Below are positions 34,445 through 43,648 of a stretch of DNA of 64,000 nucleotides, piece after piece; position 1 is the stretch's first letter, and each line of letters starts with the position of its first letter. The DNA lies in the NCBI GenBank assembly GCA_965208015.1, contig OZ242308.1:930001-994000 (forward strand). The letters are read 5' to 3'. The notes beneath the pieces are model-generated. The model worked only from the letters and a program-made list of their open reading frames with translations. It was not told the DNA's origin and searched no databases. The stretch is from Bin87 sp965208015. Lineage in GTDB: Bacteria > Chloroflexota > Dehalococcoidia > Lucifugimonadales > UBA3495. The position numbers and the translations under genes were made by a program.

Positions 34445-35164
34445 ATGACCGAGTTGCTGTTCCTGACCGACGCCTACGTTTCCGAGTTCGACGCCACCGT
34501 AACGGCGGTTACGGATGACGGGGGATTGGTGCTGGACCGCACCGCCTTCTACATTGGAGGCGGAGGTCAGCCCTGCGACGTGGGCACGCTGACCGATGCG
34601 TCGGGCGCGGAGTTTCGCGTAACGAAAGCCTCCCGCACTGGCGGTTCCATCGTGCACGCCATCGACGGCTCGGACCGGCCGGCGGTGGGCTCCGCGGTGC
34701 ATGGAGCCATCGACTGGGAGCGGCGCTACCGTTTGATGCGAACGCATACAGCCCTGCACATCCTGTGCGGAGTCGTGTGGCGCGACTACGGGGCGCTGGT
34801 GACCGGGGGCGACATGCAGCCCGGCCGCGCGCGCATGGATTTCGAGCTGGAGAATATGTCGGCCGAGTTCGCCGATGAAGTCGAGGCGCGCATCAACGCC
34901 GAGGTTGCGGAAGGACGGGACATCGGGGTGGGCTTCCTGAGCCGGCACGAAGCCGACGCGCATCCCGACCTGATCCGCACCAAGATCAACCTGCTGCCGG
35001 CGGCGATTACCGAAGTGCGCACCATCGACATACAAGGTCTGGATCTGCAGGCCGATGGGGGAACCCACGTGCGCAACACCGGCGAGGTGGGCCGCATCCA
35101 GGTTGTGGGTCACGAGAGCAAGGGGCGGATCAACAAGCGGTTGCGCATCGCCTTGGCCGACTGA
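34445..35164 (+). CDS. Alanyl-tRNA editing (AlaX-type) protein
   Basis: 239 residues. HTALHIL (about 100-106) carries the two metal-binding His of the AlaRS-type editing domain. The later segment DLQADGGTHVRNT is the second metal site, with Asp where the family more often has Cys. QVVGHESKGRINKRLRI forms the C-terminal unit. It frees tRNA(Ala) charged with Ser or Gly. It is a free-standing gene with its own promoter, divergent from dnaN. Confidence 0.87.
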   Translation: MTELLFLTDAYVSEFDATVTAVTDDGGLVLDRTAFYIGGGGQPCDVGTLTDASGAEFRVTKASRTGGSIVHAIDGSDRPAVGSAVHGAIDWERRYRLMRTHTALHILCGVVWRDYGALVTGGDMQPGRARMDFELENMSAEFADEVEARINAEVAEGRDIGVGFLSRHEADAHPDLIRTKINLLPAAITEVRTIDIQGLDLQADGGTHVRNTGEVGRIQVVGHESKGRINKRLRIALAD

Positions 35165-35177
35165 ATTGAGCTCTTGG

Positions 35178-35783
35178 ATGAACCCTCGGCGGCAGTTGTA
35201 TATACTGGCATTTGCCGCCTACACTACGTCGCTGGTCGTCATGGCGGCGCTGGCCTGGTTGGCCATCCAACACAACACCGTAGCCGGTGTTGTCCAGTTG
35301 ACCGTTGCCCTCAGCGGCAACGGTTTAGGAGGTTTTGCTTTGGTACTGGGACTGTTGCGGGACGACCGCGCCGAGCGTGAGCGCCGGCGTGCTGACGAAA
35401 TGGCGGAGACTGCCAAGAATGCGGTCGAAGCCGCTAAAAAATCGGAGCAAAAGGCAAACGAAGCGCAGCAACTGATCGACCAATTGCAGCAGCAGTTGCA
35501 GCAGCAGGTTCGACTGCAGGCTGAGGAATCGCAAAAGCTGGTTCAGGAGTTTCAGGCCCAAGTTGAAACGGAACGTAAGCAGGCCGAACAGGAACGGCGG
35601 CAAGTGGAACGTGAACGGCGGCAAGCGGAACAGGAACGGCAACGCGCCAATCGGGCTGAGGCGGAGTTACAGCGGTTGCGTGAGGATCAACGCCACGAGG
35701 CCAGGCTCCGCCGTTTGGAGGAAGCCCTCGGCCTGACTTCGGACACTGAACCCGCGGTCGACCCACCGGGAGAGAACCAGTAA
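35178..35783 (+). CDS. Membrane-anchored coiled-coil protein
   Basis: 201 residues from ATG 35178. Two hydrophobic helices (about 8-32 and 38-60) anchor it, and a long Gln/Glu/Arg-rich coiled coil follows (about 70-175). The coil includes a run of Gln and repeats such as AEQERRQVERERRQ. It may be a spacer or scaffold; no enzyme domain is visible. Similar plans occur at 8722, 15231 and 47906. It lies in line with hyuA, ending three bases before it. Confidence 0.6.
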   Translation: MNPRRQLYILAFAAYTTSLVVMAALAWLAIQHNTVAGVVQLTVALSGNGLGGFALVLGLLRDDRAERERRRADEMAETAKNAVEAAKKSEQKANEAQQLIDQLQQQLQQQVRLQAEESQKLVQEFQAQVETERKQAEQERRQVERERRQAEQERQRANRAEAELQRLREDQRHEARLRRLEEALGLTSDTEPAVDPPGENQ

Positions 35784-35786
35784 CAG

Positions 35787-37796
35787 ATGTCAACCACCGT
35801 AGTCGGCATAGATGTCGGCGGTACTTTTACCGATATCGCCGTCCTCCGGGACGGCGTTCTTTCCGTCCACAAACTCCCGTCAACGCCGGCGGATCCATCG
35901 GTTGGCATCACGGCGGGCGTGCGCGACACCGGCGTTGACATTGCCACCGCCGACTTCATCCACGGCAGCACCGTGGCAACCAACGCCCTGCTGGAAGGCA
36001 AGGGCGGGCGCACCGCCCTGATCACCACCATGGGCTTCGAGGACGTGCTGGAGATCGGCCGGCAGAACCGCGCTGACCTGTATGACCTGTCCATGGAACG
36101 GCCCGAGCCCTTGGCCCCCTGGCAGTTGCGCTTCGGGTTGCCGGAACGTATTGACTACACGGGGACTATACTCGACGACCTGACGCCGGAATCCATCGAC
36201 GCCCTGGTGGAGTTGCTCGGCGAGGCTGACGTGGACGGGGTGGCGGTTTCGTTCCTGTTCTCCTTCCTCAACCCGGCACACGAGGAGATACTGGCGGAAC
36301 GGTTGGCGCAACTGCCCAACCGTCCCTTCATCTCGATATCGTCCCGGATCCTGCCCGAGTTTCGAGAGTACGAGCGCACCAGCACGGTGGTGGTCAACTC
36401 GTACGTGGGCCCGGTGATGGCGCGTTACCTGACGCAGCTGGAGTCGGTGCTCGGCCATGGACTGCGCATCATGCAGTCCTCGGGCGGCAGCATCACCGCC
36501 AGCCTGGCCGCCGATCAGCCGGTGCGCACGATCCTGAGCGGGCCGGCCGGGGGCGTGGTAGGCGCCTTCTACACCGGCGTTCAGGCCGGGTATCCCGACA
36601 TCATCACGCTGGACATGGGCGGCACCTCGACCGACGTTTCACTGTGTCCCGGCCGCATCAAGGAGACCACCTCGGCGAACCTCGGCGGCTATCCGGTGAG
36701 CGTGCCGATGATCGAGATCCACACCGTGGGGGCCGGCGGCGGCTCCATTGCCAGGGTGGACGCCGGCGGCGCGCTGGTCGTCGGGCCGCAATCCGCCGGC
36801 GCGGACCCGGGCCCTGCCTGCTACGGTACGGGAGACCGGATCACAGTCACCGACGCTAACCTGACTTTGGGGCGCCTGCGTTCTGATGGGTTCCTGGGTG
36901 GACGTATGACCCTGGACCAGGAACGGTCGCAGGCCCTGATGACCGACCTAGCCGGCGGCGTGGGTACGTCGGCCACGGACACGGCACTGGGAATCATTCG
37001 AGTGGTCAACTCCAACATGGAGCGCGCGATCCGGGCCATATCGCTGGAACGCGGGTATGACCCCCGGGAGTTCACGCTGGTTCCCTTTGGCGGCGCGGGC
37101 CCTATGCACGCCTGCGAGCTGGCCGCCGAATTGGGCATCCCGCGCGTTCTGGTCCCCGGGCATCCCGGCATCCTGTCGGCCTTGGGTGTCGCGATCGCGG
37201 ACGTGGTCAAGGACTACTCCCGCACCGTGATGCTGCGCGGCGATGACCTGGACAAAGCGCGCCTGGAGGAAGAGTTCCACGGCATGGAGCAGTTGGCGCG
37301 GGCCGAGTTGGTGGACGAGGGACTGCCCGCGGACGCCATGGTGTCGCGTCGCTTCCTCGATGTCCGATACGTGGGGCAGTCTTTCGAGCTGACCGTGGAC
37401 TGCCCGTCCCTGACCGGGCGTGGCGACCTGACCCGCAGCATCGCCGCGGAGTTCTACGCAGCCCACCTGCAACGGTTCGGGTACGCCGACCGCGCGCTGC
37501 CCGTCGAGGTGGTCAACCTGCGACTCAAGCTGGAGCTGGCGGTGGACAAGCCGCTGTTGGAACCCGCTGTCGATTGTGGCAGCGATGCGTCTCACGCAGC
37601 GATCGGCAACGTGGAAGTCGTCTTCGCCCAGGGCGCCGTGGACACAACGCTGTACGACCGGGACCGCCTGCAAACCGGCAACCGGATCGCCGGGCCGGCG
37701 CTGCTGCTGCAGTTGGACACCACCATCGTGGTTCCGCCCGGTTGGGTGGGAGTGGTCGATCCCTACGGGAACCTGCTGCTGGAACCCGCCGCGTAG
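35787..37796 (+). CDS. hyuA: Hydantoinase/oxoprolinase subunit A (ATP-dependent)
   Basis: 669 residues. N-terminal VGIDVGGTFTDIAVL and HGSTVATNALLEGKG are the actin-like phosphate-binding motifs; GPAGGVVGAF and ITLDMGGTSTDVSL are the adenosine and second phosphate loops. It opens hydantoins, oxoproline or acetone-type substrates with ATP, together with subunit B. The partner hyuB is at 39767, separated by three unrelated genes. Confidence 0.92.
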   Translation: MSTTVVGIDVGGTFTDIAVLRDGVLSVHKLPSTPADPSVGITAGVRDTGVDIATADFIHGSTVATNALLEGKGGRTALITTMGFEDVLEIGRQNRADLYDLSMERPEPLAPWQLRFGLPERIDYTGTILDDLTPESIDALVELLGEADVDGVAVSFLFSFLNPAHEEILAERLAQLPNRPFISISSRILPEFREYERTSTVVVNSYVGPVMARYLTQLESVLGHGLRIMQSSGGSITASLAADQPVRTILSGPAGGVVGAFYTGVQAGYPDIITLDMGGTSTDVSLCPGRIKETTSANLGGYPVSVPMIEIHTVGAGGGSIARVDAGGALVVGPQSAGADPGPACYGTGDRITVTDANLTLGRLRSDGFLGGRMTLDQERSQALMTDLAGGVGTSATDTALGIIRVVNSNMERAIRAISLERGYDPREFTLVPFGGAGPMHACELAAELGIPRVLVPGHPGILSALGVAIADVVKDYSRTVMLRGDDLDKARLEEEFHGMEQLARAELVDEGLPADAMVSRRFLDVRYVGQSFELTVDCPSLTGRGDLTRSIAAEFYAAHLQRFGYADRALPVEVVNLRLKLELAVDKPLLEPAVDCGSDASHAAIGNVEVVFAQGAVDTTLYDRDRLQTGNRIAGPALLLQLDTTIVVPPGWVGVVDPYGNLLLEPAA

Positions 37797-37822
37797 AATC
37801 GGACGACGATCATCAGACCTGC

Positions 37823-38386
37823 ATGATTCAATCCTTTGCCGACCGCGACACTGCGGAACTGTTCTACTCGGAACGTAGTCAGCGGTTTGCCAATGTTGCA
37901 CGAGTGGCGCTGCGAAAACTCATTCAAATCAATCGCGCACTTGTCCTCAGTGATTTGGCCGTACCGCCCGGCAACCGTTTGGAACCGCTCAGAGGCGACT
38001 GGTCAGGGTTTTACTCCATCCGGATCAACGACCAGTGGCGCATCGTCTTTCGCTGGGGAGAATCCGGGCCGGAACAGGTTGCCATAGTTGACTACCATTT
38101 GATGTATCCCCAGCGTCAATATGAGGTTGCAAACATGACCAATCCTATTACACCCGGCGAAATCCTGGCTGAGGAATACCTGAAGCCAATGGGTATATCG
38201 CAAAGCGAAATGGCTATGGCCATCGGCGTTGCTCCCCGAACGATTGATGAAATCGTTCTTGGCCAGCGTGCTATTACGCCGGCGATGTCAGTACGCTTCG
38301 GCAGGTTTTTCGGACAGTCGGACGAGTTTTGGCACGGTATCCAAGTTGAATGCGATGCCCGAAAACGTGCGCCGGCGAAACCGTAG
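37823..38386 (+). CDS. HigB-HigA toxin-antitoxin fusion protein
   Basis: 187 residues in a single frame. Residues 1-~104 are a complete HigB/RelE-type toxin (MIQSFADRDTAELFYSE, then PGNRLEPLRGDWSGFYSIRI and QWRIVFRW). Residues 105-187 are a HigA antitoxin with a helix-turn-helix (MTNPITPGEILAEEYLKP and SQSEMAMAIGV). In typical systems the two are separate genes. ATG 38135 has GAGG eight bases upstream and could yield antitoxin separately, so the stop between them may have been lost without loss of control. Confidence 0.83.
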   Translation: MIQSFADRDTAELFYSERSQRFANVARVALRKLIQINRALVLSDLAVPPGNRLEPLRGDWSGFYSIRINDQWRIVFRWGESGPEQVAIVDYHLMYPQRQYEVANMTNPITPGEILAEEYLKPMGISQSEMAMAIGVAPRTIDEIVLGQRAITPAMSVRFGRFFGQSDEFWHGIQVECDARKRAPAKP

Positions 38387-38452
38387 CCTGCCGTTGTCAT
38401 CCCGGTCAAGTTTCGTATTCCAACGATCTCACGCGAATGCTCCTGGACGTCT

Positions 38453-39268
38453 ATGAACGCATCGCCCGACCTCTCCCGCCTCTCCGTACTGGCCTGCTAC
38501 GCCCACCCCGACGACGAGGGGTTCGCCTCGGGCGGCCTGCTGGCGATGCTGGCGGCCGGCGGCGCCAGGGTCACGCTGGTCTGCGCTACCAACGGCGACA
38601 TCGGTGAGATCAGCGACCCGGCCCTCGCAACGCCCGAAAACCTGTGGCAGGTTCGCAAGCAGGAATTGCGCGACGCCATGGACATCACCGGCATCGGCGA
38701 TGTGCGGTTCCTGGACTACCGGGACAGCGGGATGGAAGGATGGGATGACAACAACCACCCCAACGCTTATTGCAACGCCAATACCGAAGCGGTGGTGGAG
38801 CAGTTGCGCGACATCATCGCCGAGGTAAATGCACACGTCGTCATAACCCACGACCCGACGGGCGGCTATGGCCATCCGGACCACAAGACCATGTGCGCCC
38901 ACGCCACCGCCGCCGCCGAACGCGCGTCCGATCCTGACGCGGCCACCCCGCTGCTCTATTACGTCTGCTTTCCCAGGAGCGTGTTCCAGCGCCTGTGGCA
39001 GGAGATGACCGACCGGGGGATCACACCGCCCTTCGCCGTGGACGCGGTGGACACGCTGGGAACGCCCGATGACGAAGTGACCACCACGCTGGACATCTCC
39101 CCGTGGGTGGACACCAAGATCGCGTCGCTGTCCTGCCACCGCACCCAGATCAGCACCGACGGCCCCTTCGAGCAACTGCCGGATGAGGTGATGCGCCGCC
39201 TGATGGGAACGGAGTACTACCAGCTGGCGGCACCGGCGGGGGCGGTGGACTTGCTGGCGGCGCTCTGA
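38453..39268 (+). CDS. PIG-L family deacetylase
   Basis: 271 residues. The zinc site is visible: AHPDDEGFASGG (His-Pro-Asp-Asp) and the second HDPTGGYGHPDH. CATNGDIGEISD is the usual following loop. The family removes acetyl groups from N-acetylglucosamine-type sugars, for example in mycothiol or glycolipid synthesis; the substrate is not determinable. It is encoded between hyuA and hyuB. Confidence 0.9.
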   Translation: MNASPDLSRLSVLACYAHPDDEGFASGGLLAMLAAGGARVTLVCATNGDIGEISDPALATPENLWQVRKQELRDAMDITGIGDVRFLDYRDSGMEGWDDNNHPNAYCNANTEAVVEQLRDIIAEVNAHVVITHDPTGGYGHPDHKTMCAHATAAAERASDPDAATPLLYYVCFPRSVFQRLWQEMTDRGITPPFAVDAVDTLGTPDDEVTTTLDISPWVDTKIASLSCHRTQISTDGPFEQLPDEVMRRLMGTEYYQLAAPAGAVDLLAAL

Positions 39269-39281
39269 TTAGGAGGGCAAC

Positions 39282-39701
39282 ATGATAGAAAAGCATCAAA
39301 TCAGCGACGATTGGATAATCCTTCCTGGGACCACCATTGGAGGCGAAGTGGGAACTTTCAGGGTCGATTTCACCATCAGAAATCGCGTCGATGGCCGCGA
39401 GCGGACGCTGAACGGTTTGGTGGACACCGGGGCATCGTATACTGTCATTCCGGCGGACATCCTGGATGAATTGGGTATCGAGCGAGAAAGGACCAGGACC
39501 TTCAGTTTGGCTGACGGTTCTCAGCTGGAATTGGCCATAGGTTGGACGGAGATGGAACTGCTAGGGGAAACTGCAAGCGTGTATGTCGTCTTTGGTACCG
39601 ACAGCCGTAAAATCCTGCTGGGAGCCATGGCATTAGAGGCGTTCGCCCTGGCCGCAGACGCCATGAACCACCGGTTGATCCGTGCAGAACTAACTCTGTA
39701 G
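39282..39701 (+). CDS. Retropepsin-like aspartyl protease
   Basis: 139 residues. LVDTGASYTVIPADIL (about 47-62) is the catalytic loop DTGAS, and KILLGAMALEAF the second conserved loop (ILG). Single catalytic Asp means it would dimerise. It has an AGGAGG start site. It resembles the gene at 4492-4929 in size and fold but not in sequence elsewhere. Confidence 0.77.
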   Translation: MIEKHQISDDWIILPGTTIGGEVGTFRVDFTIRNRVDGRERTLNGLVDTGASYTVIPADILDELGIERERTRTFSLADGSQLELAIGWTEMELLGETASVYVVFGTDSRKILLGAMALEAFALAADAMNHRLIRAELTL

Positions 39702-39766
39702 ATATCTGGCCCGGCGGGGTCTTTCCGCCGCCAGCGTTCGGTACCGTTTCAGGAGCCATACATCCA

Positions 39767-41365
39767 ATGCCAGTTGATGCCATCAGCCTCGAAGTGTTCA
39801 AGAACATGTTCATCTCCGTGTCCGAGGAGATGGGCGTGGCTTTGCAGCGCACCAGCTATTCCACCAACATGAAGGAGCGGCAGGACTTCTCCTGTGCGCT
39901 GTTCAACCCCGCCGCCGAGATGGTGGCCCAGGCGGCCCACCAGCCGGTGCACCTGGGAGCCATGCCAGCGTCGGTGCAGGCCGCGCTGCAGACATTCCCG
40001 CGTGGGCTGCGGCCCGGGGATATCGTCATTCTGAACGACCCGTACCTGGGCGGCTCCCACCTGCCCGACATAACGTTGGTGGCCCCGGCGTACGTCGACG
40101 GTGAAAATGGGAAGCAGCTCATCGGATACGTCAGCAACCGGGGGCACCACTCCGACGTGGGCGGTATGGCGCCCGGTTCGATGCCCCTGTCCACCGAATT
40201 GTACCAGGAGGGGATGATCATCCCGCCGCTGAAGCTGTCCCGCGGTGGTCGGATCAACCACGAGGTCATCGCGCTGATCTGCCGCAACTCGCGCACTCCG
40301 GAAGACCGGCAGGGCGATCTGGCCGCGCAGATAGCGTCCATTCGGGTCGGCGATAAGCGCTTGACGGAGATCGCCGAACGGTACGGCCTTGATGAAACCC
40401 TGGAGCACATGGATGCGCTGCTGGACTATTCCGAGCGTCTGACCCGCCGTCGCATTACCGAAATACCCGACGGCACCTACAACGTGACCGACTACATGGA
40501 CGACGACGGTCTCACCGAAGAGCCCGTGCGCATCTCGGTGGCGGTGACTGTGGACGGCGACCGGATGAAGATCGACTTCACCGGCACCGCCGAGCAGCGC
40601 CCCGGCTGCATCAACGCCCCCCGCGCGGTGACGGTGTCGGCGAGCCTTTACGTCGTGCGCTGCGTCGTGGGCGATGAGGCTCCGGCCAACCAGGGCTGCC
40701 TGCGTCCGGTGGAGGTCATTACCCCCCGGGGCAGCCTGGTGGACCCGCTGCCGCAGCGCGGCGTGGCCGGCGGCAACGTGGAGACGTCACAGCGCATCAC
40801 CGACGTGCTGCTGGCGGCCATGAGTCAGGCCATGCCGGATCGCATTCCAGCCTCCTCCCAGGGCACGATGAACAACATGATCATCGGGGGGCACGACATC
40901 TCCCGCGACAAGCCCTACGTCTATTACGAGACCATCGGCGGCGGCATGGGTGCCCGACCCGACAAGGACGGCGTGTCCGGCATTCACACTCACATGACCA
41001 ACACGATGAACACCCCAGTAGAAGCGCTGGAGTTCGCCTTCCCGCTGCGCCTGCGTCGTTACGCCTTGCGCCGGGGCTCCGGAGGCGACGGCTTGCATCG
41101 GGGCGGCGACGGCCTGATCCGCGACGTAGAGTTCCTCAGCCCGGCCCGCGTCACCGTGCTGTCTGAGCGGCGTCGTTACGCCCCGCCCGGCTACCACGGC
41201 GGACACCACGGCGAGCACGGCGAGAACGTGCTGCTCAAGGGCGGCTACGAAGAGGTCCGCCTGGCCGGCAAGGAGACGCTGGACGTCGAAGCCGGCGACG
41301 TGCTCAGCATCCGAACGCCCGGAGGCGGCGGCTGGGGAGCGCCGGACCATGACCACCACCACTAA
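39767..41365 (+). CDS. hyuB: Hydantoinase/oxoprolinase subunit B
   Basis: 532 residues. ISLEVFKNMFISVSEEMG and LQRTSYSTNMKERQDFSC are the conserved N-terminal segments. The middle has HPGDIVILNDPY-like GDIVILNDPYLGGSH and the C-terminus PGGGGWG. It is the catalytic partner of hyuA. With three unrelated genes between them, the pair has been interrupted by about 2 kb. Confidence 0.93.
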   Translation: MPVDAISLEVFKNMFISVSEEMGVALQRTSYSTNMKERQDFSCALFNPAAEMVAQAAHQPVHLGAMPASVQAALQTFPRGLRPGDIVILNDPYLGGSHLPDITLVAPAYVDGENGKQLIGYVSNRGHHSDVGGMAPGSMPLSTELYQEGMIIPPLKLSRGGRINHEVIALICRNSRTPEDRQGDLAAQIASIRVGDKRLTEIAERYGLDETLEHMDALLDYSERLTRRRITEIPDGTYNVTDYMDDDGLTEEPVRISVAVTVDGDRMKIDFTGTAEQRPGCINAPRAVTVSASLYVVRCVVGDEAPANQGCLRPVEVITPRGSLVDPLPQRGVAGGNVETSQRITDVLLAAMSQAMPDRIPASSQGTMNNMIIGGHDISRDKPYVYYETIGGGMGARPDKDGVSGIHTHMTNTMNTPVEALEFAFPLRLRRYALRRGSGGDGLHRGGDGLIRDVEFLSPARVTVLSERRRYAPPGYHGGHHGEHGENVLLKGGYEEVRLAGKETLDVEAGDVLSIRTPGGGGWGAPDHDHHH

Positions 41366-41434
41366 TTTGCATGGATATACAGGATAAACCGGGATGAATT
41401 ATCTATCCTTTTCATCCTGTGCATCCATGCGAAA
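41366..41434. repeat. Hairpin element filling the hyuB-UDG gap
   Basis: TTTGCATGGATATACAGGAT at the left pairs with ATCCTGTGCATCCATGCGAAA at the right, giving a ~20-base arm with two mismatches or bulges. It occupies the whole space between hyuB and the uracil-DNA glycosylase gene. It could be a terminator-like structure, but there is no T run, so a palindromic repeat unit is more likely. Confidence 0.65.
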
Positions 41435-41439
41435 CAGTC

Positions 41440-42144
41440 ATGTCTGATATTGCCAACGCCGCCAGTATCGACCAGGTGCAGCAGCAGGTTGTCGCCTGCC
41501 GGGCCTGCCCGAGACTCGTCGAATGGCGCGAGGAAATCGCCCGCGTCAAGCGGCGAATGTACCGCGAGGAGGATTACTGGGGTCGTCCCCTGGGGGCTTT
41601 TGGCGACCCCGACGCCCGCTTGCTGATTGTCGGGCTGGCTCCCGCCGCCCACGGAGGGAACCGCACGGGGCGAATGTTCACCGGCGACCGCAGCGGCGAC
41701 TGGCTGTTCGGCGCGCTGCACCGGGCCGGTTTCGCCAACCAGCCGGAGTCCACTCGACCCGGCGACGGCCTGGAACTTCGTGGTGCGCTGATTACCGCTG
41801 CGGCCCGCTGCGCTCCGCCAGCCAACAAGCCGACACGTGAAGAGTTGGCAGCCTGCCAGCCCTACATCGTCCGCGAGATCGAGCTGCTGACCGACCTGCG
41901 CGCGGTGGTCGCCCTGGGTCGCATCGCCTTCGATGCTTTCCTACTATCCTACGCCGCCGCGGGTCGGACGCCACCGGACCGGAAGCCTCCCTTCGGGCAT
42001 GATATAGCAACCCTGCTGCCTGACGACGGCCTGCTCCTGATCGCTTGCTACCACCCCAGCCAGCAGAACACGCAGACCGGCCGGCTGACCGAGCCCATGC
42101 TGGACGCGGTGTTCGCCCGGGCGCGGGATGCGTGCGGATTCTGA
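41440..42144 (+). CDS. Uracil-DNA glycosylase, family 5 (UDGb-type)
   Basis: 234 residues from ATG 41440. The iron-sulfur Cys are visible: ACRACPRL (Cys20, Cys23) and later AARCAPPANKP and LAACQPYI. ARLLIVGLAPAAHGGNRTG is the uracil pocket with no catalytic Asp, as in family 5. CYHPSQQNTQTGRL is the DNA-intercalating loop. It removes uracil and related damaged bases. The N-terminal WREEIARVKRR is typical. Confidence 0.9.
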   Translation: MSDIANAASIDQVQQQVVACRACPRLVEWREEIARVKRRMYREEDYWGRPLGAFGDPDARLLIVGLAPAAHGGNRTGRMFTGDRSGDWLFGALHRAGFANQPESTRPGDGLELRGALITAAARCAPPANKPTREELAACQPYIVREIELLTDLRAVVALGRIAFDAFLLSYAAAGRTPPDRKPPFGHDIATLLPDDGLLLIACYHPSQQNTQTGRLTEPMLDAVFARARDACGF

Positions 42145-42196
42145 TCTCCGCGAGCGGTGTTGGGTCGTTTCGCTGAGCGATAATGCCCGCCTTCCA

Positions 42197-42287
42197 GTCA
42201 TCGCGAGGAGCGCAGCGACGTGGCGATCTCGCTGCGTGAAGACGCACTCCTCCGGTAACGAGATTGCCGCGCTTCGCTCGCAATGAC
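42197..42287. repeat. Palindromic intergenic repeat (GTCATCGCGAGG...CGCAATGAC)
   Basis: Left arm GTCATCGCGAGGAGCGCAGC and right arm GCTTCGCTCGCAATGAC are inverse complements with some mismatches, and the arms continue inward as TGGCGATCTCG/CGAGATTGCC. This type of element is common in bacterial intergenic regions. A solo right arm occurs at 7646-7672. It lies between the glycosylase and thiolase genes. Confidence 0.75.
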
Positions 42288-42408
42288 CTTCGCCTCAATC
42301 GTGGCATCGTTTTACACCCTCACCGGCAACGGGTATCATGCCCGCACCATTCAGCACTACCGCCGGCTTCGTTGATGCCGGCATTTTCCTCGCCCCAAGG
42401 AGGACGTT

Positions 42409-43608
42409 ATGAGAGGAGTAGCCATCGTTTCCCCGGTTCGCACCGCCGTCGGCAATTTCGGCGGAGCCCTGCGGGACGTGCCCGCCGCCGAACTGGCGTC
42501 TACCGTGATCCAGGCCGCGCTGGAACGCAGCGGCGTAGACCCGGCCCAGGTCGATGACGTGATCCTGGGCCACGGCTATCCCTCGGGCGAGAACCCTGCC
42601 ATCGGACGGCTGGCCAGCCTCAAGGCGGGCTTGCCCATCGAGGTGCCCGGCTACCAGCTGGACCGTCGCTGCTCCTCGGGCTTGCAGGCCATTCTCAACG
42701 CCTCCATGCTGATTCAGACGGAGAACGCCGACGTGGTCATCGCTGGCGGCGCGGAGAGCATGAGCAGCGCGGAGTTCTACAGCAACGAGTCGCGCTGGGG
42801 CGCACGGTTCGGCTCGGTCACCTTCCACGACCGCCTGGCCCGCGCCCGCGTCACCATCGCGCCGGACGAGCGGTTCGGCCCCATCCCCGGCGGCATGGTC
42901 GAGACCGCGGAGAACCTGGCCCGCGAGTACGAAATCCCCCGTGAGGAGCAGGACGAATACTCCCTGCGGAGTCACCAACGCGCCGTGGCCGCCCGGGACT
43001 CCGGCAAGTTCGCCGACGAGATCGTGCCGGTGAGCATTCCGCAGCGTCGGGGCGACCCCAAGATTTTCGATACTGACGAAGGCCCGCGCGCCGACACTAC
43101 CATGGAGGTCCTGGGTCGTTTGCGCCCGGTGATGCGCGATGGCGTGGTCACCGCCGGCAACGCCAGCAGCCAGAACGACGCGGCTTCCGTCTGCCTGGTG
43201 GTGGCCGAGGACAAGCTGGAGGAGCTGGGCTTGGAGCCCATGGCGTTCCTGCGTGGTTGGGCGGTGACCGGCTGCCATCCCGCCACCATGGGCATCGGCC
43301 CGGTGCCGGCGGTGAACAAGGTGATGGACAAGATCGGCATGACCCTGGGCGACATGGACATCATCGAGCTGAACGAGGCCTTCGCGGCCCAGGTTCTCGC
43401 CGTGCTGCGCGAGTGGCAGCTTCCCCACGAGGACAACCTGAACGTCAACGGCTCCGGCATATCCTTGGGCCACCCCATCGCAGCCACCGGCGCCCGCATC
43501 CTCACCACCATGCTCCACGAGATGCAGCGCCAAGACGCCCAGTGGGGCCTGGAAACCATGTGCGTCGGCGGCGGCCAGGGCGTGGCGGCGGTGTTCGAGC
43601 GCAAGTAG
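42409..43608 (+). CDS. Acetyl-CoA acetyltransferase (thiolase)
   Basis: 399 residues. The active-site Cys88 lies in RRCSSGLQ; GHPIAATGA holds the catalytic His and CVGGGQG the second Cys (Cys385). GDMDIIELNEAFAAQ is the thiolase signature. It either joins two acetyl-CoA or cleaves 3-oxoacyl-CoA. It has an AGGAGGACG ribosome site. No beta-oxidation partners are adjacent. Confidence 0.93.
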   Translation: MRGVAIVSPVRTAVGNFGGALRDVPAAELASTVIQAALERSGVDPAQVDDVILGHGYPSGENPAIGRLASLKAGLPIEVPGYQLDRRCSSGLQAILNASMLIQTENADVVIAGGAESMSSAEFYSNESRWGARFGSVTFHDRLARARVTIAPDERFGPIPGGMVETAENLAREYEIPREEQDEYSLRSHQRAVAARDSGKFADEIVPVSIPQRRGDPKIFDTDEGPRADTTMEVLGRLRPVMRDGVVTAGNASSQNDAASVCLVVAEDKLEELGLEPMAFLRGWAVTGCHPATMGIGPVPAVNKVMDKIGMTLGDMDIIELNEAFAAQVLAVLREWQLPHEDNLNVNGSGISLGHPIAATGARILTTMLHEMQRQDAQWGLETMCVGGGQGVAAVFERK

Positions 43609-43648
43609 GCTTGGGTGAAACGGCAATCGCGTTCCAATTGAGAGGCTA

